Shown piece by piece: positions 1 to 5,949 of a stretch of 12,727 nucleotides of DNA. The notes under the pieces are model-generated. The model searched no databases. It was not told the DNA's origin and saw nothing but the letters and a program-made list of their open reading frames with translations. Both the position numbers and the translations under genes were made by a program. The stretch covers positions 1-12,727 of the forward strand of contig DAPT01000026.1 in assembly GCA_002502215.1 (NCBI GenBank). The letters run 5' to 3'. This DNA is from Euryarchaeota archaeon UBA124 (GTDB lineage: Archaea; Thermoplasmatota; Poseidoniia; Poseidoniales; Poseidoniaceae). The first letter of the stretch is position 1, and each line of letters begins with the position of its first letter.

Positions 1-138
1 TCCAGGGGCTATCTCGATTGTGTATACTGATTGGATTCCAGTAATCCTCATCATGGTCTCACGTTGGCTTTCCAAGAGTTCAATGACTTCGTCTTTCCTT
101 GAGGCGTCGTACTTGATTTGATTGACTCGGCAATACAT
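1..138 (-). CDS. Partial small ABM-like dimeric alpha/beta-barrel protein, C-terminus beyond the window
   Basis: An uninterrupted minus-strand frame begins with ATG at 138 and runs off the window after 46 codons. It starts MYCRVNQIKYDASRKDE and continues with a helix-like stretch (VIELLESQRETMMRI), then TGIQSVYTIEI. This beta-helix-beta pattern, with a gene that opens MYxRV, a helix near LLES, then a G-x-Q-S-V strand, is typical of the antibiotic biosynthesis monooxygenase (ABM) / stress-responsive dimeric alpha/beta-barrel superfamily. Those are small proteins, usually about 100 residues, that include quinol and heme-degrading monooxygenases and many members of unknown role. No catalytic residues can be judged from the fragment. 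An AT-rich TATA-like box at 161-170 is centred about 27 bases before the A of the ATG, which would give a leaderless mRNA. The family call is by pattern only. Confidence 0.6.
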   Translation of the reverse strand, partial: MYCRVNQIKYDASRKDEVIELLESQRETMMRITGIQSVYTIEIAPG

Positions 139-160
139 AAATTTGCCACTGCAATTTCAT

Positions 161-170
161 TTATTATTTT
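161..170 (-). promoter_or_regulatory. Candidate TATA box for the ABM-like gene
   Basis: The minus strand reads AAAATAATAA here. Its centre lies about 27 bases upstream of the ATG at 138, the usual archaeal distance from TATA box to transcription start, so the transcript would begin at or next to the start codon. No Shine-Dalgarno sequence lies before that ATG, which agrees with leaderless initiation. The site is AT-rich rather than a perfect TATA consensus. Confidence 0.4.
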
Positions 171-238
171 GTCCCTATCTCGTGCAGACGTCAATTATCT
201 TACCCACTGAGATTCCATTGAGTCATGGGCTAGTCAGA

Positions 239-313
239 GGGTATCCTATCGAAGGACGGACTGAAAGCCCTTTGAAATTGCAAATCCGTTTCAATGGGTA
301 TTAGGATAGACCC
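239..313. repeat. Nested inverted repeat, possible structured RNA
   Basis: GGG TATCCTA at 239-248 pairs with TAGGATA GA CCC at 302-313, giving 10 base pairs with a two-base bulge. Inside it, ACGGA at 256-260 pairs with TCCGT at 285-289, and TTTG at 271-274 pairs with CAAA at 281-284 and stacks directly on that helix. The nesting is better than isolated hairpins would give by chance, but no known RNA family is recognised. It could be a leader element on the minus strand, an independent RNA, or an old inverted-repeat remnant. Confidence 0.35.
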
Positions 314-425
314 TTGCGAAATTCAAGTCTTATTTCCTCTTGCCCCTAAATAACGCGAATATAAAATTAAGCAGTTCACTTATCCACATATCTCTTCTAG
401 CCCTTTTTTTTAATTTAAGCATTTG

Positions 426-462
426 CATGGGTCTCAATTGGATGCCCTTCCGAATGCCCATG
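426..462. terminator. Weak hairpin beyond the PhoX-like stop codon
   Basis: CATGGG at 426-431 and CCCATG at 457-462 form a 6-bp inverted repeat with a 25-base loop, 33-69 bases past the stop of the minus-strand PhoX-like gene. There is no T-run after it on the minus strand, so its use as a terminator is only suggested by position. Confidence 0.15.
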
Positions 463-494
463 TTTGGAACGGTACCCTTGTATACATTGAATGT

Positions 495-2651
495 CTAGTC
501 CCCAAACGAATCTTGCCTAAAAAATGCAAGCAAAACTGAGGTAAGGAAAAGTAGGATTCCAAATCCTGGAACGGATGAATCTTCATCTTCATCAGAATCC
601 GTTGAGTTTTCTTCACTCTGTTCTACCAATTCAGTATAGATTCCATCATTGCACGTTCCTGATCCAACAACCAATTCTTGTTGAAATTGGTCAAGAACGA
701 TGGCATCACCTGCATTGCTGTTCAAGTCATTCTTTTCGTAGAGGCTTCCTTCGATGATGTAGCAACCTCTATCTAAAGCGATGGATTGCTGATATTGCAA
801 CGAATTGGATTGGATATCATTCCACCACCACATCCCATTCCATTCCTCAGTAGTTGTATTCTTTGCTACAATGAGCGCAGTATAGGTTGCATCGATTGCA
901 AGATCGTTTACTTGAGCTCCCATGTTATAGGTCCATGAACTTGCCAAATCTCCTGGTTGGTTGATTGCATCAATGGAATTCAATTGAATTTGTTCATCAA
1001 CCTCGATGACTGGTTCAATGTATTCTCTCCAAAGCCAGACTGTATTGAATTCATGCTTTCTTGTATCCTCGCCAACGAGGATGCTCCCATCATTCAGGAC
1101 CAGAAGATTATCTGGGCCTGCAAGATTGTAGATGTCACATTCGTATTGGGCTGATGACGTGTAAGGTCCTCCAATAATCACTGGATCGATTCGATTAATA
1201 TCATAGTCATTGAGGACGGGTATTCGGTAGACGATGCCACAATAGTTGCTTGAGACATCGATATCACCTTGTCCATCAGTCATTGCTCTGTCAATGTTCG
1301 ACATAGCCAAATAGACATAATCGGGTGCTTGAGGATTGTAAACAACACCTTCCATCTTGTTCCATTCATCGGTTGCACCAAGAGCTGCTGCTGCCTTTCG
1401 AGTTTCGAGGAATGCAACTCGATCATCCAATGAATAACCAATGATACCATCGTTGTTGAGGTCTTGATTTAATCGACCTTCAGCCCAATCGTTGATTTCT
1501 TGATCTGAAATGTACGCATTCTGTCCAGTAACATAATCGTCGGTTGTAATTCCATCATAGTCATCAATCCAACTCAAGATTTCAGAATTCGATGAAGATC
1601 CCAATTCAATCCAATCAACATCGAATCCAGTTGTGGATGAATCGTATGTTGCATCTTGGGTGAGTTTTGCAGCATACAGCGTTCCTTTGCTCAAGTCGCC
1701 TGCGGTATCTGCAACGAACTTGTACAGCACCGTATCGTATCCATCATCGCTCAAGTAAACCGTTTTGTTATCGGGCATCACCTGAGCGTTTTCATGCGAA
1801 TATCGCCCCATGCTGTAATGTCGAGTTAATTCGGGATTGCTTGTTTCAGCCTCTTCCATTTCGATGATGAAACCATAATCATAGGGATTTGGATAGTTCC
1901 CAAGGTAGGTCTCAAGACGCTGTTGGTCGTTATGATAGCGATAGTTCGGATTGTTCCAATCTTCTGTATCATCAAAATACAATTCCTCTGAGAACAATGG
2001 CGAACCCCATGGACTTACAGTTCCAAAGCAAAGGACCCATCCGCCGTTGATGCTAGATAGATTCAACATCTGATTGTTGAGTACATCCCACTGATTGGAT
2101 GTAGAATTCCATTGAATCTCGACTTGACTGATTCCTGCGGGTCTGTCCTCCCAAGCGGTATAGAGGAATCCGTTTGTTCCATCTTGATTGGTTGAAATAA
2201 ACGCATTGAAATCTGGTTTCTGGCTAAGTAGGATCTGTTGCCCATCATGGATGGAATAAATGCCTCCTGCAAGTCTTCCATCACTCAATGCATCTCCGGC
2301 TTGCAAGAGAACTTGGTACTCACCATAGCCTGTACGAATTCCATGCCAAACGTCTCCTGCTTGACTTGAAGATGCAAGTTCAGGAACAACATCGGGTAAG
2401 TTGTTCCAGTCAACACCATTGATGACGCCGATGGTCGCCTTGTAATTCTCTTCATCAGGATGCATCGCATTGACAAAGAAACGACCTTGTTCATCCACAT
2501 ACATTCCAGTGACTTCTGCTTCAGGAGGTAGCATGGCGATTCGAATCATCTGATCGTCCTCACCCTGACTTTGGGCCTGTACCAATGGAGAACCTGATAG
2601 TCCTACCAGCAAGCCGATGGCGATGAATATCAACAAGGCGTTCATTCGCAT
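495..2651 (-). CDS. Secreted PhoX/DUF839-family protein (alkaline phosphatase-like) with PGF-CTERM-like anchor
   Basis: This 718-residue protein resembles PhoX (DUF839), the calcium- and iron-dependent phosphatase family that releases phosphate from organic phosphoesters outside the cell. Seen in the sequence: a signal peptide with cleavage likely after VQA (residue 26); the family block Cys208 followed by SPWGS and a Glu pair at 222-223, matching the PhoX pattern Cys...TPWGT...EE; GRYSHE at 282-287; DDGYDTVLYKF at 302-312; KMEGVVYNP at 432-440; and GPDNLLVLNDGS near 512. The C-terminus has PGF at 695-697, a hydrophobic stretch and a short tail, as in archaeal proteins processed and lipid-anchored by archaeosortase. 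An acidic spacer (SEENSTDSDEDEDSS) precedes it. The start was set at ATG 2651 because the signal peptide begins there; a GTG at 2660 and an ATG at 2645 are alternatives. DUF839 proteins are not all proven phosphatases, so substrate is inference. Confidence 0.8.
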   Translation of the reverse strand: MRMNALLIFIAIGLLVGLSGSPLVQAQSQGEDDQMIRIAMLPPEAEVTGMYVDEQGRFFVNAMHPDEENYKATIGVINGVDWNNLPDVVPELASSSQAGDVWHGIRTGYGEYQVLLQAGDALSDGRLAGGIYSIHDGQQILLSQKPDFNAFISTNQDGTNGFLYTAWEDRPAGISQVEIQWNSTSNQWDVLNNQMLNLSSINGGWVLCFGTVSPWGSPLFSEELYFDDTEDWNNPNYRYHNDQQRLETYLGNYPNPYDYGFIIEMEEAETSNPELTRHYSMGRYSHENAQVMPDNKTVYLSDDGYDTVLYKFVADTAGDLSKGTLYAAKLTQDATYDSSTTGFDVDWIELGSSSNSEILSWIDDYDGITTDDYVTGQNAYISDQEINDWAEGRLNQDLNNDGIIGYSLDDRVAFLETRKAAAALGATDEWNKMEGVVYNPQAPDYVYLAMSNIDRAMTDGQGDIDVSSNYCGIVYRIPVLNDYDINRIDPVIIGGPYTSSAQYECDIYNLAGPDNLLVLNDGSILVGEDTRKHEFNTVWLWREYIEPVIEVDEQIQLNSIDAINQPGDLASSWTYNMGAQVNDLAIDATYTALIVAKNTTTEEWNGMWWWNDIQSNSLQYQQSIALDRGCYIIEGSLYEKNDLNSNAGDAIVLDQFQQELVVGSGTCNDGIYTELVEQSEENSTDSDEDEDSSVPGFGILLFLTSVLLAFFRQDSFGD

Positions 2652-2709
2652 GGTGGACACTCATGGATGGGTTGCAAAAACATTCCTTTCTGCTCTTTTC
2701 GAAATGAGG

Positions 2710-2737
2710 CGCTTGATGAGAGCGATATCATCAAGCG
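2710..2737. repeat. Perfect 10-bp inverted repeat upstream of the PhoX-like gene
   Basis: CGCTTGATGA at 2710-2719 and TCATCAAGCG at 2728-2737 are exact reverse complements separated by 8 bases. The element lies 59-86 bases upstream of the PhoX-like start and 53-80 bases past the glycosyltransferase stop. It has no T-run after it on the minus strand, so an operator for a dimeric regulator or an RNA hairpin fits better than a factor-independent terminator. Confidence 0.45.
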
Positions 2738-2789
2738 GGATATTCTTGAATGCACAACGCAACCGTTGGATAGAGGCCAGTTTTCTGAG

Positions 2790-4073
2790 TCAGGAATCTC
2801 TCCATCGTCGTTTCTGAACAGAACGCATGAAGACGTCTTCGTAGGATTCTGCTTGTCCTTCTAGGGTGAAATTCTCAAGCACTCGCTTACGTCCTGCCTT
2901 TGCTTTCTTCAATCGCTTAACATGTCCGTTAAGTTCATCACAAACTGCTTTTGCAAGACCCACGAAATCTCCACGGTCGAAGAGGCCTCCAACTGTATCG
3001 TCAATCATTTCTGTTAATGGAGCCTGGTCAACAGTGACGACAGGCGTTCCTGATGCAAGCGCTTCGAGTGGAATAAGTCCTTGACCTTCGTAATAGGATG
3101 GGAAGACGACCAAATCTGCTGAACGATAGTGTTGGGCAAGGTCTTCGAACGACATTGCACTCTTGATGAAAATGGAATCACTAACACCCAGTTCTTCTGC
3201 ACTTTTCAGGAGTTTCTTCTTCATGTGCCCTCTCCCAACAATGACGAGTTTCGCATTCTCATGTTCCTTCAGGATGAGAGGAAGTGCGCGTAAAAGTGAG
3301 ACGTATCCCTTTCGTGCGACAAGTCTGCCAACTGCGAGAATCATCGGCGTCTTTGTCTTTGGATCGTAATTGAGTGCTTCTTCATCTGCGCAACCGTACT
3401 CTTTTCGAAAACGTTCGTGAGCAAGTTGTTCAGATTCGTTGTCTTTGTCCGGCGGCCTGAAGACTCTTGCGTCGCATCCATTGTGGATGACTTCAATGTC
3501 CGAATCTTCTGGAATCTTGTAGAATTCGTGGAATTCTTCTTTGGTTGAACGAGAGACTGCGACGCAGCATGTTGATTCAAGGATGCCTGCACGCTCGTAT
3601 CGAGCATACCATTTAGCGGTGAGACGAATGGCGAGGTCGTTTGGATTCCTCCATGTCGCTGCCTCTCGATTCAATGCAGCTCGACGAACTCCTTCTCGTT
3701 CACCAATCCAGGAGCCGTGAAGTGTACTTACCACCGGAGCAATGTTATCTTCAATGTAGCGAAACTGTTTGCGATTCCACGATACAAGTGGTAGATGTAC
3801 GCTAACAACATCGATTGATCTGCGACGCTTTAGTTGATTGAGAGCCTTGATGGCATGCTTACCAAACGATTTGGTAAAGGACATTGGCAGAGGAGCCCAA
3901 CGAACTGGGATGACTTCAACGCCGGTTTGCGTAGGTGGCATTTCTTTGTGCTTGCGAGTAATAACCGTGACTTTGTGCCCACGCTGCGCCATGTGGCCTG
4001 CAAGATGATAGACGACAGAGCCCATTCCACCCCATCGTGGCGGGTACTCGCCAGAGACCATCACGATGTGCAT
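2790..4073 (-). CDS. GT4-family (GT-B fold) glycosyltransferase
   Basis: A 427-residue retaining glycosyltransferase of family 4, cytoplasmic and likely membrane-associated, which would transfer a sugar from a nucleotide-sugar donor to a glycan, lipid or protein-linked acceptor. The N-terminal acceptor domain opens with MHIVMVSGEYPPRWGGMG, including the glycine-rich loop of the family. The donor-binding domain shows VGRLVARKG at 248-256, the strand LVIVGRG, and the E-x7-E motif EGQGLIPLE with Glu329 and Glu337, followed by ASGTPVV. Length is normal for GT4. The frame is open six codons upstream to a TTG at 4091, but the first beta strand begins exactly at ATG 4073. A TTAATTT element at about 4102-4107 (minus) could be its TATA box. 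There are no membrane segments. Donor and acceptor cannot be read from sequence; a role in surface glycan or N-glycan assembly is a guess. Confidence 0.85.
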   Translation of the reverse strand: MHIVMVSGEYPPRWGGMGSVVYHLAGHMAQRGHKVTVITRKHKEMPPTQTGVEVIPVRWAPLPMSFTKSFGKHAIKALNQLKRRRSIDVVSVHLPLVSWNRKQFRYIEDNIAPVVSTLHGSWIGEREGVRRAALNREAATWRNPNDLAIRLTAKWYARYERAGILESTCCVAVSRSTKEEFHEFYKIPEDSDIEVIHNGCDARVFRPPDKDNESEQLAHERFRKEYGCADEEALNYDPKTKTPMILAVGRLVARKGYVSLLRALPLILKEHENAKLVIVGRGHMKKKLLKSAEELGVSDSIFIKSAMSFEDLAQHYRSADLVVFPSYYEGQGLIPLEALASGTPVVTVDQAPLTEMIDDTVGGLFDRGDFVGLAKAVCDELNGHVKRLKKAKAGRKRVLENFTLEGQAESYEDVFMRSVQKRRWRDS

Positions 4074-4268
4074 GATTGCCCCAGTGTGCAATGTTGTTTG
4101 AAATTAACGTGAAGAATGTATTGTTTTCATCAAAAATTAACTTATGATTTATTAAATATTGGCGCATAGGCTTTATGCAACGGAGGAAAAACATGCCACA
4201 ACAGTTGTTTTGGAGGGATTGTCATAGCTGTCAATCCAGATTTCTTATCTGAAGAAGTCTCGAATGAT

Positions 4269-4370
4269 TGGTCCCCACTCCCGGACTTGAACCGGGGACA
4301 CCCTGATGTCTGCTGAGACGTTGTTTTTTCCAACTACAGTCAGGTGCTCTACCAACTGAGCTAAGTGAGG
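4269..4370 (-). tRNA. trnY: tRNA-Tyr (GTA) with a 26-base intron
   Basis: Read on the minus strand from 4370, all arms form: acceptor CCTCACT with AGTGGGG, D stem GCTC/GAGC around AGTTGGTA, anticodon stem CCTGA/TCAGG, variable loop GTGTC, T stem CCCGG/CCGGG around TTCAAGT. The anticodon GTA is at 4335-4337. Discriminator A73 is at 4272 and CCA is encoded at 4269-4271 (or matches by chance). The mature tRNA is 73 bases plus CCA. C1-G72 with A73 is the archaeal and eukaryal tyrosine identity set; bacterial tRNA-Tyr has G1-C72. The anticodon loop is interrupted by an intron between positions 37 and 38. Confidence 0.95.
4308..4333 (-). other. tRNA-Tyr intron at 37/38 with bulge-helix-bulge splice sites
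   Basis: The 26-base insert follows G37 and ends before A38. C32-U33-G34-U35 pairs with GCAG near the 3' end of the intron, giving a 4-bp central helix (one G-U pair). It leaves the three-base bulges AG|U and AC|A, each split at the proposed splice point. This is the canonical substrate of the archaeal tRNA splicing endonuclease. The remaining intron can close with a short UGG/UCA stem. Confidence 0.85.
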
Positions 4371-4393
4371 TAGTCTGTGCGACCGCCTCGTTC

Positions 4394-4401
4394 TATTTAT
4401 T
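4394..4401 (-). promoter_or_regulatory. Candidate TATA box of tRNA-Tyr
   Basis: The minus strand reads AATAAATA, centred about 27 bases upstream of the tRNA 5' end at 4370, the standard archaeal spacing. Transcription would start at or within a base or two of the mature 5' end. Confidence 0.5.
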
Positions 4402-4450
4402 CTCATCGTCAGGATTCTGATTCAATTCACTTGAGATGTGATGCTTTCTG

Positions 4451-4522
4451 GAAGCGACTGCGTTTACGACTCCCGTGAACGAGGTAAACCAATTTAGAAC
4501 GAAGTGAGACAGTCACGGCTTC
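4451..4522. repeat. Two-level inverted repeat, possible structured RNA upstream of ftsZ
   Basis: GAAGC-GACTG at 4451-4460 pairs with CAGTC-ACG-GCTTC at 4510-4522, making 10 base pairs with a three-base bulge. Inside, GTTTAC at 4462-4467 pairs with GTAAAC at 4484-4489, and CTC at 4470-4472 with GAG at 4481-4483. A short T-rich stretch (CCTTTTAATTCC) follows at about 4538-4549 on the plus strand. It matches no RNA family I recognise; box C and box D motifs are absent. Confidence 0.35.
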
Positions 4523-4693
4523 TCGTCCGTTCAATATCCTTTTAATTCCTGTATGAAATCAGCCACACTTTGACAAAGGTAGAGGGTGATGTGGCGCATG
4601 GATGCGACCTCAAAAATCGACCCTTTTACCCCCGCTTCAAGCGCTGCTGTTAATAGATAGAAGAGAAGGCTCGGAAAATCAGGAAGTGTAGGG

Positions 4694-5890
4694 ATGGGAC
4701 CCAGTAGTTCTTCCAGTTCAGGTAACGCAAAGGCGGAGAGAAATATGCAAGACAAAGCGCTCGCAGATATGGTTGCAGGTCTTCGTGATGAAGCCATCAA
4801 CCGTGGTGCTACTGCGCTGATGGATGATGACGTCTCAACCCTCGGTGTTCCAAACCCTCGAATCCTCATCGTTGGCTGTGGTGGTTCAGGAAACAACACC
4901 CTTAATCGAATCACCCATCTTGGTGTTGAAGGTGCAGTGACCGTTGCGATCAATACCGACAAACAGCACCTTGACAACACGCGCTCACTGCAGAAACTTC
5001 TGGTTGGACGTCACATTACTCGTGGACTTGGAGCAGGCGGAGACCCATCGATGGGTCGTCGATGTGCAGAAGCTGGACGCGAAATGATACGACGCATCGT
5101 GAACGGCGCGGACCTTGTCTTCATTGCAAGCGGGCTTGGAGGTGGTTCAGGAACTGGGATTTGTCCCATCGTTGCAGAGGAAGCAAAATCTGCAGGGGCA
5201 CTGGTCGTAGGAATCGTCACAACACCGTTCCACGTCGAGCGACGACTTCGCATGAAGAAAGCACTCGAAGGACTTGAATCACTACGACGTGTTGCTGATG
5301 CAGTCCTTGTTCTCGATAACAATCGTCTGTTGCATTATGTCCCGAACCTACCGCTCGAGGAAGCCTTCTCGATCATGGACCAACTTGTTGCAGAGATTGT
5401 AAAAGGAATTGTTGAGACGATTACACTTCCATCACTCATCAATCTCGATTTTGCAGACATACGAGCCATCATGGCCAACGGAGGCGTGACGATGATGCTC
5501 TACGGCGAATCGGACCGTGGACCGGAAGAGGTCGTTCATGAAGCACTCAATCATCCACTTCTTGATGTAGACATCACGGGTGCAACCGGTGTTCTCATTC
5601 ACGTTACGGGCGGACAATACATGACGCTTGAATCAGCTTCGCAGGTTGTTGATCTTATGACAGCTCGAGTCAGTGAAGATGCGAATGTCATTTGGGGTGC
5701 GCGCCAAGACCCTACGTTTGGTGATACAATCAAAGTGATGGCAATTATCACCGGTGTCGGCGGTGCCGATATGCGAACCGCAAGAATGGAACCGAACAAA
5801 CTTGGAGATGCACTCAAACTTACGAGGCAAACACAACAAAAGAGCGGTGGAAACACGACCGGTAGCGTTGATATCCACCGGTTTGATTAA
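4694..5890 (+). CDS. ftsZ: Cell-division GTPase FtsZ, FtsZ2 type
   Basis: This 398-residue tubulin homologue polymerises with GTP into the division ring. The GTP-binding domain has the glycine loop RILIVGCGGSGNN (residues 56-68), AINTDKQHL at 86-94, RGLGAGGDPSMG at 110-121 and the tubulin signature at 149-155 as GGGSGTG. The catalytic T7 loop is INLDFADIRAIM, with Asp252 and Asp255. Features such as NTDKQHL, GAGGDPSMG, LDNNRLL with YVPNLP, and NVIWGAR match archaeal FtsZ2 better than FtsZ1; in haloarchaea FtsZ2 drives constriction after FtsZ1 sets up the ring. The C-terminal linker is short and ends in GSVDIHRFD, possibly the partner-binding tail. Start: ATG 4694 is preceded by AGGA nine bases upstream; an in-frame ATG at 4745 has GGAG about six bases upstream and would remove a Ser-rich leader (PSSSSSSG), so it is a real alternative. 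No ftsZ1 or sepF lies in the window. Confidence 0.95.
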   Translation: MGPSSSSSSGNAKAERNMQDKALADMVAGLRDEAINRGATALMDDDVSTLGVPNPRILIVGCGGSGNNTLNRITHLGVEGAVTVAINTDKQHLDNTRSLQKLLVGRHITRGLGAGGDPSMGRRCAEAGREMIRRIVNGADLVFIASGLGGGSGTGICPIVAEEAKSAGALVVGIVTTPFHVERRLRMKKALEGLESLRRVADAVLVLDNNRLLHYVPNLPLEEAFSIMDQLVAEIVKGIVETITLPSLINLDFADIRAIMANGGVTMMLYGESDRGPEEVVHEALNHPLLDVDITGATGVLIHVTGGQYMTLESASQVVDLMTARVSEDANVIWGARQDPTFGDTIKVMAIITGVGGADMRTARMEPNKLGDALKLTRQTQQKSGGNTTGSVDIHRFD

Positions 5891-5896
5891 CCGGTG
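5876..5896 (+). terminator. Perfect 8-bp hairpin across the ftsZ stop codon
   Basis: CACCGGTT at 5876-5883 and AACCGGTG at 5889-5896 are exact reverse complements around a five-base loop, and the stop codon TAA (5888-5890) lies inside. No T-run follows (TAAAACAC), so it may act in RNA stability or pausing rather than as a classical terminator. It separates ftsZ from the gene starting at 5950. Confidence 0.3.
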
Positions 5897-5949
5897 TAAA
5901 ACACACACTCGCTCAATAACCTCATATCTCTGTATGTCTACGGGGATTC

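Larger units (their letters stand above)
139..494. other. Gene-free stretch between the PhoX-like gene and the ABM-like gene
   Basis: No convincing protein is encoded here; the one open frame (122-304, plus) starts with TTG inside the ABM-like gene, overlaps it and has no family character. The stretch holds the TATA-like box at 161-170, a nested inverted-repeat structure at 239-313, a second TATA-like element usable on either strand at 360-367, a run of eight T on the plus strand at 404-411, and a 6-bp inverted repeat at 426-462 just beyond the PhoX-like stop codon. Confidence 0.5.
4371..4693. other. Divergent intergenic region between tRNA-Tyr and ftsZ
   Basis: The region has no believable protein gene; the minus-strand frame 4531-4980 is the antisense shadow of ftsZ. 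It holds the tRNA promoter (4394-4401), a structured element (4451-4522), and for ftsZ an AT-rich TTAATAGATA at about 4650-4659 that could be a TATA box with transcription starting near 4682. Confidence 0.5.

Noticed and set aside
122..304. 60-residue plus-strand open frame
   Set aside because: It starts with TTG, overlaps the ABM-like gene on the other strand and crosses the nested inverted repeat; its sequence has no protein-like pattern.
4074..4091. Longer glycosyltransferase start at TTG 4091
   Set aside because: It adds six residues before the first beta strand, which in GT4 enzymes begins at the start Met; ATG 4073 is a better start.
4235..4270. Possible element-integration site at the tRNA-Tyr 3' end
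   Set aside because: tRNA 3' ends are common attachment sites, but there is no integrase and no repeat of the tRNA end elsewhere in the window.
4531..4980. 149-residue minus-strand open frame
   Set aside because: It lies antisense over the start of ftsZ and its composition mirrors ftsZ codons; no family character, signal or ribosome-binding site.
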